Part shown: piece after piece, positions 1 to 5,476 of the stretch
How positions within the stretch are numbered: position 1 is the first letter of the stretch
Layout of the letters: each line of letters opens with the position of its first letter
From: Flavobacteriales bacterium
Lineage (GTDB): Bacteria > Bacteroidota > Bacteroidia > Flavobacteriales_D > Sanyastnellaceae
Assembly (NCBI GenBank): GCA_028823435.1
Contig: JAPKBK010000064.1
Location: 1-8,841 of the forward strand
Direction: 5' to 3'
Length of the DNA stretch: 8,841 nt
Notes under the pieces: generated by a model
What the model saw: the letters and a program-made list of their open reading frames with translations, nothing else
Database searches by the model: none
Told to the model about the DNA's origin: nothing
Made by a program: the position numbers and the translations under genes

Positions 1-116
1 ATGCCTCCAAGTTCTTCTCTCTCTACGATGGCGGTCTTAAGACCCAGTTGAGATGCGCGAATTGCTGTAACGTAGCCACCAGGACCACTCCCTAAAACGA
101 TAACGTCGTATTTCAT
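1..116 (-). CDS. lpd: Dihydrolipoyl dehydrogenase (E3), N-terminal fragment cut by window edge
   Basis: The reverse complement starts with ATG at 116 and reads 38 codons to the edge, beginning MKYDVIVLGSGPGGYVTAIR. This is the N-terminal FAD-binding Rossmann segment of the pyridine nucleotide-disulphide oxidoreductases: a beta strand, then the dinucleotide motif GSGPGG (residues 9-14), then a helix and a second strand ending in the acidic residues VEREELGG. The Y-V-T/A-A-I-R-A-S-Q-L-G-L pattern is typical of dihydrolipoyl dehydrogenase, the flavoprotein that reoxidises the lipoyl group of E2 in pyruvate, 2-oxoglutarate and branched-chain 2-oxoacid dehydrogenase complexes. The redox-active CxxxxC site lies beyond the window and cannot be checked, so a related flavoprotein is not fully excluded. 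It is divergent from adk. A fused E1 dehydrogenase lies about 2.7 kb away on the other strand, which supports the assignment. Confidence 0.88.
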   Translation of the reverse strand, partial: MKYDVIVLGSGPGGYVTAIRASQLGLKTAIVEREELGG

Positions 117-218
117 TTTTTAACTCTTATTAAAGGAATTTCGATTTGGCGAAGTTAGTTATTTTAAGTCACCGTGGTAGAAAGTCTGTAAGCTACCTTT
201 GCCCAATAAATTAAAATT
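117..218. promoter_or_regulatory. Divergent lpd / adk intergenic region
   Basis: This 102-bp gap separates two genes that point away from each other, so it should hold promoters for both. On the plus strand there is a perfect TAnnTTTG element at 194-201. On the minus strand TAACTTCG (complement of 150-157) matches the same consensus at 7 of 8 positions, 33 nt before the lpd ATG, and is the best candidate for lpd. A short inverted repeat, GGTAG (176-180) and CTACC (193-197), overlaps the adk -7 element; it is too short to call an operator. No clear -33 TTG box is seen at the expected distance for either promoter. Confidence 0.5.
194..201 (+). promoter_or_regulatory. Bacteroidota-type -7 promoter element of adk
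   Basis: TACCTTTG is an exact match to the Bacteroidota housekeeping -7 consensus TAnnTTTG. It ends 17 nt before the adk ATG, which predicts a leader of roughly 10-15 nt. That leader is A/T-rich and has no Shine-Dalgarno sequence, as is usual in this phylum. Since adk, obg and psuG are separated by only 2 nt each, this promoter probably drives all three. Confidence 0.65.
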
Positions 219-785
219 ATGAGAAACCTCGTTTTATTTGGCCCTCCAGGTGCAGGGAAAGGAACTCAAAGTGAATTTTTAGTGAATCATTATAACCTTG
301 TACACCTGAGTACTGGGGATGTTTTTAGATACAATATCAAATCTGGAACAGCGTTGGGTAAAATGGCTCAATCTTACATGGATCAAGGGAAATTGGTCCC
401 AGATGAGGTGACAATATCGATGCTTCAAGCAGAAGTTGAGAAACATACTGAGGCCGAAGGGTTTATTTTTGATGGGTTTCCAAGAACGACAGCTCAAGCT
501 GAAGCGCTTGACACGTTTCTGACTTCAAGGGGAGATAGCATTGAGACCATGCTTTCTTTAGAAGTTGAGGAGAGTGAACTTAAAAAGCGACTTTTGGCCA
601 GATCAGTGACAAGTGGCCGTGCAGATGATGCAGACGAGACTGTCATCCAGAAGCGCATCAATGTGTATCATGCAGAAACTGCGCCAGTCGCTGATTTTTA
701 CAAAGCAATGGGGAAATTTAAGTCCATCAACGGACTCGGGTCGGTTGAGGAGATTACAAATCGTTTGGTGAAAGCAATCGGATAA
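219..785 (+). CDS. adk: Adenylate kinase (short-LID type)
   Basis: This 188-residue cytosolic enzyme interconverts ATP + AMP and 2 ADP and sets the adenylate energy balance. The P-loop GPPGAGKGT is at residues 8-16. The AMP-binding region includes STGDVFR (31-37) and GFPRT (86-90). The LID is the short form: ARSVTSGRADD (127-137) replaces the roughly 30-residue LID found in E. coli Adk, and there are no zinc-binding cysteines. A conserved arginine (146) follows in the helix after the LID. Length is normal for the short bacterial forms of about 190 residues. The ATG at 219 puts the P-loop at its usual distance from the N-terminus. The stop lies 2 nt before obg, so the two are almost surely co-transcribed. 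An adk-obg pairing is common in Bacteroidota, where a hypoxanthine phosphoribosyltransferase gene often lies nearby (from memory); none is seen here. Confidence 0.96.
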   Translation: MRNLVLFGPPGAGKGTQSEFLVNHYNLVHLSTGDVFRYNIKSGTALGKMAQSYMDQGKLVPDEVTISMLQAEVEKHTEAEGFIFDGFPRTTAQAEALDTFLTSRGDSIETMLSLEVEESELKKRLLARSVTSGRADDADETVIQKRINVYHAETAPVADFYKAMGKFKSINGLGSVEEITNRLVKAIG

Positions 786-787
786 TC

Positions 788-1852
788 ATGGCGATTCAAA
801 ACTTTGTTGATTATGTGAAGATTTGTTGCCGTTCTGGTAAAGGAGGGGCAGGATCGTTGCATATGATGCGTAACAGAACGACGTCGAAAGGAGGACCTGA
901 TGGTGGTGATGGTGGCAGAGGAGGCCACGTTATTGTGAGAGGAAGTTCAAACAAATGGACACTGCTTCACCTGAAGTACCAAAAACACATTATTGCCGGA
1001 CACGGAGAAAGAGGGAGCCGAAACAACAGGCATGGCGCTGAGGGTGACGATAAAATCATTGATGTACCTCTTGGCACAATTATACGTGACGTTGAATCCG
1101 ATAAAGTTGTTTGTGAGATTACTGAAGTAGGTCAAACAGTGGTGGTGACAAGGGGGGGTCTAGGTGGAAGAGGAAATGACCACTTTAAATCGTCAACAAA
1201 CCAAAGCCCGGAATATGCGCAGCCCGGTCAAGATGGTCTGGAAGAATGGAAAGTTTTAGAGTTGAAGTTGCTCGGAGATGTAGGTTTGGTAGGTTTTCCC
1301 AATGCTGGAAAATCGACTTTGCTGTCAGTCGTGAGTGCAGCCAAACCTGAGATTGCAGATTATCCGTTTACGACATTAAGGCCAAATTTGGGGATTGTAG
1401 CCTACAGAGATGACCGGTCCTTTGTGATGGCTGATATTCCAGGGATCATTGAAGGCGCTGCGGATGGGAAAGGTTTGGGCGTGCGGTTTTTAAGACATAT
1501 AGAACGCAATCCTGTACTGCTTTTTTTGATTCCCGCCGATGAGGATGATATTGTTGCTGCGTATAGAACGTTGCTCGGAGAGTTAGAGAAGTACAATCCT
1601 CAGATGCTAGATAAACAGAGGATCTTAGCGATTTCCAAATCGGATCTTCTCGACGAAGAATTGGAAGAAGAAATGAGGTCTCTGCTTTTGAAAGAAGCGC
1701 CGAATTTGAATCCTTTGTTTTTCAGTTCGATGGCCCACAAGAATTTGGACACTTTAAAAGACCAAATTATGGCTGCCATAGAAGACGCAAACCCCGATAC
1801 GGGACTCTCCAAGGGTCCTTTTGCGCCACTTCCGCCACCCCTCGTTAAGTAG
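788..1852 (+). CDS. obg: GTPase Obg (CgtA), ribosome assembly factor without OCT domain
   Basis: This 354-residue GTPase is essential in most bacteria and acts in late 50S subunit assembly and in stress control. Residues 1-160 form the glycine-rich Obg fold, with the repeats GGPDGGDGGRGGHV (35-48) and GGLGGRGN (123-130). The G domain follows: G1 GFPNAGKS (169-176), switch I PFTT (193-196), G3 DIPG within ADIPGIIEGA (215-224), G4 SKSD (283-286) in place of the canonical NKxD, and G5 around SSM (313-315). SKSD, and the run FLIPADEDDI before it, look typical of Bacteroidota Obg rather than a defect. The protein ends in a proline-rich tail soon after the G domain. It lacks both the OCT domain of Firmicutes and the long acidic tail of E. 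coli ObgE. The ATG at 788 gives the standard N-terminus leading into FVDYVKI. Confidence 0.96.
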   Translation: MAIQNFVDYVKICCRSGKGGAGSLHMMRNRTTSKGGPDGGDGGRGGHVIVRGSSNKWTLLHLKYQKHIIAGHGERGSRNNRHGAEGDDKIIDVPLGTIIRDVESDKVVCEITEVGQTVVVTRGGLGGRGNDHFKSSTNQSPEYAQPGQDGLEEWKVLELKLLGDVGLVGFPNAGKSTLLSVVSAAKPEIADYPFTTLRPNLGIVAYRDDRSFVMADIPGIIEGAADGKGLGVRFLRHIERNPVLLFLIPADEDDIVAAYRTLLGELEKYNPQMLDKQRILAISKSDLLDEELEEEMRSLLLKEAPNLNPLFFSSMAHKNLDTLKDQIMAAIEDANPDTGLSKGPFAPLPPPLVK

Positions 1853-1854
1853 TT

Positions 1855-2769
1855 GTGAAAGATATCATTGAGTATAGCGAAGAGGTCCGTGAAGCAATGG
1901 GTTCAGGTGTGCCAGTTGTCGCTCTAGAGTCTACAATTATTGCACATGGAATGCCCTATCCTGAAAATGTCAATACAGCAAAGCGACTTGGCAGCATCAT
2001 AAGGGATGCGGGTTGTGTTCCTGCCATCATCGCTATTTCAGGGGGCAAAGTATGCGTAGGAATTGATGATGCGTTGTTGGAGCGCATTGCAAAAGAAAAG
2101 GACGTATTGAAAGTGAGCAGACGCGATATTCCGATTGTAATCGCATCTAAAGGTTTGGGTGCAACGACCGTAAGTGGAACCTTGGTGATTGCCCATGCAG
2201 CTGGCATTAAAGTGTTTGTGACAGGTGGGATAGGCGGTGCGCACAGGGGCTCTGAAACGTCAATGGATGTCAGTTCAGACCTTGAGGAACTCGCAATTCG
2301 TGATGTGGCCGTCGTCAGTGCTGGCGTTAAGGCGATTTTAGATTTGCCGAAGACGTTGGAGATTTTAGAAACAAAAGGTGTGCCTGTGGTGGGATATCAA
2401 ACGGATGAGTTGCCTGCATTTTATACGAGGACCAGTGGTCTTAAGTTGGTCGCAAGGGCGGACACGGTAGACGAGGTTGCCTGCATTATGAAGGCCAAAT
2501 GGGATTTGGGCATCGGCGGATCTATTCTGATTGCTAACCCCATACCTCACGCGTTTGAGGCGGACGCTAAGGTGATTAATGCAGCCATTGAAAACGCTTT
2601 GGTTCGCGCAAATGAATTGGGTGTGTCGGGTAAGGAAATCACGCCCTTCATTCTATCGCACGTGTCTGAAGCGACCGGAGGAGACAGTTTGGCAGCAAAT
2701 GTGGCGCTCGTTGAGAATAATGCAAGGCTTGGTGCAAAGATTGCTTTTGCGTTCGCTAAGCGCGTCTGA
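1855..2769 (+). CDS. psuG: Pseudouridine-5'-phosphate glycosidase
   Basis: This 304-residue enzyme reversibly splits the C-C glycosidic bond of pseudouridine 5'-phosphate to give uracil and ribose 5-phosphate, the second step of pseudouridine salvage. It aligns along its whole length with E. coli PsuG. The signature VVALESTIIAHGMPYPEN gives the catalytic glutamate at 25. KVSRRD gives the lysine at 86. TGGIGGAHRG is followed by the metal-ligand aspartate at 138, and SAGVKAILDL holds the ribose-linking lysine at 159. These correspond to E31, K93, D145 and K166 of E. coli, so the protein should be active. The conserved ITPFILSHVSEATGGDSL is near the C-terminus. The start is GTG, 2 nt after the obg stop; no ATG is near enough to keep the N-terminal helix. 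It is probably translated by coupling with obg. No pseudouridine kinase (psuK) is next to it, which is unusual for this pathway. Confidence 0.94.
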   Translation: MKDIIEYSEEVREAMGSGVPVVALESTIIAHGMPYPENVNTAKRLGSIIRDAGCVPAIIAISGGKVCVGIDDALLERIAKEKDVLKVSRRDIPIVIASKGLGATTVSGTLVIAHAAGIKVFVTGGIGGAHRGSETSMDVSSDLEELAIRDVAVVSAGVKAILDLPKTLEILETKGVPVVGYQTDELPAFYTRTSGLKLVARADTVDEVACIMKAKWDLGIGGSILIANPIPHAFEADAKVINAAIENALVRANELGVSGKEITPFILSHVSEATGGDSLAANVALVENNARLGAKIAFAFAKRV

Positions 2770-2772
2770 TTC

Positions 2773-2794
2773 AGTCTTTGAATTCGTACCTTCG
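2773..2794 (+). promoter_or_regulatory. Candidate promoter elements before the fused E1 gene
   Basis: Within the 30-bp psuG-E1 gap two elements resemble the Bacteroidota -7 box. TACCTTCG (2787-2794) matches TAnnTTTG at 7 of 8 positions but ends only 5 nt before the ATG, which would give a nearly leaderless message. AGTCTTTG (2773-2780) matches 6 of 8 and ends 19 nt before the ATG, the same spacing as the elements seen before adk, the receptor and the hydrolase. No -33 TTG is evident for either. Read-through from the adk operon is equally possible. Confidence 0.35.
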
Positions 2795-2799
2795 CGCTG

Positions 2800-5184
2800 A
2801 TGTCAGAAGAGAAAAATGCACCCGAAATAGAAGTTGATTTCCGTAAAATGCTGTTGACGGATTTTCAATTGGCGTGCGTGAGTCGTGAGGTGTCGTTGCT
2901 AGGCAGGAAAGAAGTGCTTACAGGCAAAGCCAAATTTGGCATTTTCGGGGATGGCAAGGAGATGTGTCAGATTGCACTAGCAAAGGTTGTGAGGCCAGGT
3001 GATTGGCGGAGTGGGTACTACAGAGATCAAACGTTTATGATGTCCAGGGGACTCCTAAATGTGCAACAATATTTTGCGGCTTTATACGGCCATGCAGATG
3101 TCAAGCATGAGCCTTTCTCAGCTGGACGCCAAATGGGGGGGCACTTTGCAACACGGATCTTAAACGATGAGGGAGATTGGTTAGATCAAATGGCAGACGT
3201 CAATAGTTCATCAGACATTAGCCCCACAGGTGGTCAGATGCCACGTTTGCTCGGCTTGGCTCAGGCCAGCAAGATTTATAAATCGATGCCTGATTTGGCC
3301 AAATTGTCCACGAAGTTTACAAGCGAGGGTAGCGAAATTGCAGTAGGCACCATTGGCGATGCGAGCACTTCACAGGGCGCATTCTGGGAGACGATGAACG
3401 CTGCTTGTGTGCTAGAGGTGCCAATGTTAATGTCTGTGTGGGATGATGGATATGGGATTTCTGTTCCGAAGCAATACCAAACCACGAAGGAGAGCATTTC
3501 GATTGCACTGGGCGGTTTTCAAAAATCAGAAGGCACGAATGGACTTGCGATTTTCAGAGTGAACGGATGGGATTATCCTGCACTTGTCGCTACTTATGAA
3601 GAGGCGGAGCGGGTGTGTCGGGAGGACCATCAGCCAGTTTTAGTTCATGTTGAAGAATTAACACAACCACAGGGTCACTCAACTTCGGGTTCACATGAGC
3701 GTTACAAGTCTAAGGAGAGGTTAGAATGGGCTGCCGAATATGATTGTATTGTTCAGATGGAGAAATTCCTCATTTTAGAAGGTGCCGCCACAAAAGATGA
3801 ACTTGATGACATCAGAAAAGAAGCAAAAAAGGACGTACGTTCACATCAAAAAGAAGCGTGGAGGCAATACAGAATTGATATCGACGTAGATGTGAATTCA
3901 GCTGTGGCATTGTTGCGGGGGCTAGAAGGAGATGATTCCGAGAGTGCATCCCATCTTGAGAAATCAATGGAGCCAGGAAGGGCAGAGGTATTTACGGCGG
4001 TTCGTCGTGCGTTGATTGAGTCTGCGGGATCAAGTTCTACAGGGAGGACAGCCCTAAGCAATTGGCTTTCTGCGGCGAAATCTATTTCAAAAGAGAAGTA
4101 CAACAATCATCTTTATTCGGATGATTCAGACAGTGCATTAAATGTCCCTGAAATCCCAGCTGTTTTTTCGGATGAGCAGGTAGACGGTCGTCTTGTACTA
4201 CAGAAAAACTTTCAAGAGATTTTCTCACAATATCCCAACGTACTGACGTTCGGTGAAGACGTGGGCGGAATCGGAGGGGTGAATCAGGTCATGGAAGGCA
4301 TGCAGGAACAGTTTGGGGAGGTGCGCGTTTCAGATACGGGCATTCGCGAGTGTACCATCATCGGTTCCGGCATAGGAATGGCACTCAGAGGACTGCGACC
4401 TATCGCTGAGATTCAGTATCTGGATTACTTATACTACGCATTGCAAATTCTTCGTGACGATCTTGCGACTGTTCGTTATCGAACTGCAGGAGGCCAAAAA
4501 GCACCGCTTATCGTGCGGACAAGAGGTCACAGGCTGGAAGGGATTTGGCACAGCGGATCTCCAATGGGCGCAATCATCTCTAGCTTGAGGGGAATGCATG
4601 TATGCGTGCCGAGAAACATGGTTCAGGCAGCAGGCATGTACAACACTCTGCTACGCGCAGAAGAGCCGGCATTGGTGATAGAGTGTCTTAACGGGTACCG
4701 CAAAAAAGAATTCATGCCTTCGAATTGCGGTGCGTTTACCGTGCCGCTTGGAAAACCAGAAATCACGCGTTCGGGATCAGATGTTACAATTCTGAGCTAC
4801 GGCTCAACCTTTAATCTCTGCACAAATGCCGCGGACCGACTCTCAGAAATGGGCATTGAGGTAGAGCTCGTTGATGCTCAAACACTCCTGCCTTTTGATA
4901 TCAATGGTGTCACTGCGGAATCTGTTTCGCGAACAAATCGCCTTCTCATAGTCGATGAGGATGTGCCTGGCGGAGCGTCTGCGTATCTTCTCGATGAAGT
5001 ACTCAATAGACAAGGCGCGTGGACGCATCTTGATAGCCAGCCGAGAACGCTCACTGCAAAACCTCATCTTCCTGCATATACTTCTGACGGTGATTACTTC
5101 TCAAAACCATCAGTGGACGATATCGTTGAGTCTGTGTATGCCTATATGAATGAAACAGACCCTTCACGGTTCCCAGTTATTTAA
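2800..5184 (+). CDS. Fused alpha/beta E1 of a 2-oxoacid dehydrogenase complex (branched-chain type likely)
   Basis: This 794-residue protein joins both halves of a thiamine-diphosphate-dependent E1, which decarboxylates a 2-oxoacid and passes the acyl group to lipoyl-E2. Residues about 20-350 are the alpha half: SGYYRDQTFMMSRGL (71-85), ThDP motif start GDASTSQGAFWE (186-197) and its end WDDGYGIS (214-221), then HSTSGSHERYKS (293-304) in the phosphorylation-loop position. Residues about 350-460 are a charged linker. The beta half runs from about 463: LTFGEDVGG (482-490, Glu 486 expected to contact the thiamine pyrimidine), EIQYLDYLYYAL (537-548), IWHSGSP (582-588) with the active-site histidine 584, and the C-terminal transketolase domain from about 655. 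Fused E1 enzymes of this type are common in Bacteroidota and sometimes carry misleading names in databases. The substrate is not certain: 2-oxoisovalerate is the best guess; pyruvate or acetoin are possible. No E2 is present; lpd (E3) lies nearby on the other strand. Confidence 0.9.
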   Translation: MSEEKNAPEIEVDFRKMLLTDFQLACVSREVSLLGRKEVLTGKAKFGIFGDGKEMCQIALAKVVRPGDWRSGYYRDQTFMMSRGLLNVQQYFAALYGHADVKHEPFSAGRQMGGHFATRILNDEGDWLDQMADVNSSSDISPTGGQMPRLLGLAQASKIYKSMPDLAKLSTKFTSEGSEIAVGTIGDASTSQGAFWETMNAACVLEVPMLMSVWDDGYGISVPKQYQTTKESISIALGGFQKSEGTNGLAIFRVNGWDYPALVATYEEAERVCREDHQPVLVHVEELTQPQGHSTSGSHERYKSKERLEWAAEYDCIVQMEKFLILEGAATKDELDDIRKEAKKDVRSHQKEAWRQYRIDIDVDVNSAVALLRGLEGDDSESASHLEKSMEPGRAEVFTAVRRALIESAGSSSTGRTALSNWLSAAKSISKEKYNNHLYSDDSDSALNVPEIPAVFSDEQVDGRLVLQKNFQEIFSQYPNVLTFGEDVGGIGGVNQVMEGMQEQFGEVRVSDTGIRECTIIGSGIGMALRGLRPIAEIQYLDYLYYALQILRDDLATVRYRTAGGQKAPLIVRTRGHRLEGIWHSGSPMGAIISSLRGMHVCVPRNMVQAAGMYNTLLRAEEPALVIECLNGYRKKEFMPSNCGAFTVPLGKPEITRSGSDVTILSYGSTFNLCTNAADRLSEMGIEVELVDAQTLLPFDINGVTAESVSRTNRLLIVDEDVPGGASAYLLDEVLNRQGAWTHLDSQPRTLTAKPHLPAYTSDGDYFSKPSVDDIVESVYAYMNETDPSRFPVI

Positions 5185-5201
5185 CAACACACTTGATTTT
5201 C

Positions 5202-5423
5202 ATGGAAAGCCAGGACTTCATCCTTAAAACTGAATATATAGATCTTTCTCAGCTTTTGAAGGCTACAGGACTTGCCATGTCAGGAGGAGAAGCGAAGATG
5301 TTTGTGACGGAGGGAATGGTTTTTGTCAACGATGAAATTGAATTCAGAAAGCGAAGAAAACTACGTGTTGGAGATGTTGTTGTGTTTGATACAACGAATA
5401 AAGTCTGCATAATTAAGCATTGA
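5202..5423 (+). CDS. Small S4-domain RNA-binding protein (YbcJ/YaaA-like)
   Basis: This 73-residue protein is almost entirely one S4 RNA-binding fold. The core runs LSQLLKATGLAMSGGEAKMF, then VFVNDEIEFRKRRKLRVGDVV. The pattern of a helix-S-G-G-E-A-K-helix, a V-N-D/G-E turn and an RKRRKLR basic patch matches the YbcJ/YaaA family of stand-alone S4 proteins, which are thought to bind structured RNA such as rRNA. The basic patch is slightly altered from the common ETRKRCKI. I chose the ATG at 5202; an in-frame TTG at 5193 would add only three residues (M-I-F) before it, with no support. It begins 17 bp after the E1 stop with no obvious promoter, so it is probably co-transcribed with E1 although the functions are unrelated. 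Its exact role in the cell is unknown. Confidence 0.85.
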   Translation: MESQDFILKTEYIDLSQLLKATGLAMSGGEAKMFVTEGMVFVNDEIEFRKRRKLRVGDVVVFDTTNKVCIIKH

Positions 5424-5444
5424 TTTCGTCGAAATCTGCATAAT
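5404..5444. repeat. Palindrome plus 10-bp direct repeat before the TonB receptor gene
   Basis: GATTTCG (5422-5428) and CGAAATC (5430-5436) form a perfect 7-bp inverted repeat around a single base, beginning within the stop codon of the S4 gene. It is flanked by two exact copies of TCTGCATAAT at 5404-5413 and 5435-5444. Their starts are 31 bp apart, about three helical turns, and the second copy overlaps the palindrome by two bases. The palindrome could fold as a 6-bp hairpin with a 3-nt loop, but no T-run follows, so a terminator is unlikely. An operator for the receptor gene is possible. Chance is also possible, since the first repeat copy is coding. Confidence 0.4.
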
Positions 5445-5447
5445 ATT

Positions 5448-5458
5448 TATCATCTTTC
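5448..5458 (+). promoter_or_regulatory. Candidate -7 region of the TonB receptor gene
   Basis: TATCATCTTTC ends 18 nt before the receptor ATG. Its last eight bases, CATCTTTC, match the Bacteroidota TAnnTTTG element at 6 of 8 positions. Nearly the same 11 bases (TACCATCTTTC) occur before the hydrolase gene at 8458-8468. The leader that follows is A/T-rich (TTTCGAAAATATAAAT) with no Shine-Dalgarno sequence. No TTG is seen at the -33 position. Confidence 0.4.
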
Positions 5459-5476
5459 AGTTTCGAAAATATAAAT

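Noticed and set aside
176..197. Inverted repeat GGTAG / CTACC over the adk promoter as an operator
   Set aside because: Only 5 bp per arm with a 12-bp spacer; such pairs are expected by chance.
283..286. Obg G4 motif SKSD (protein residues 283-286, DNA 1634-1645) as an inactivating change
   Set aside because: The coordinates given are residue numbers. The Lys and Asp that contact guanine are kept and this form appears normal for Bacteroidota Obg.
1152..1158. Run of seven G in obg (and another at 3135-3141 in the E1 gene), resembling phase-variation tracts
   Set aside because: Both encode conserved glycine-rich segments of housekeeping enzymes in intact frames; phase variation of these genes is implausible.
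5422..5444. Palindrome after the S4 gene as a rho-independent terminator
   Set aside because: The stem is short and A/T-rich and no T-run follows.
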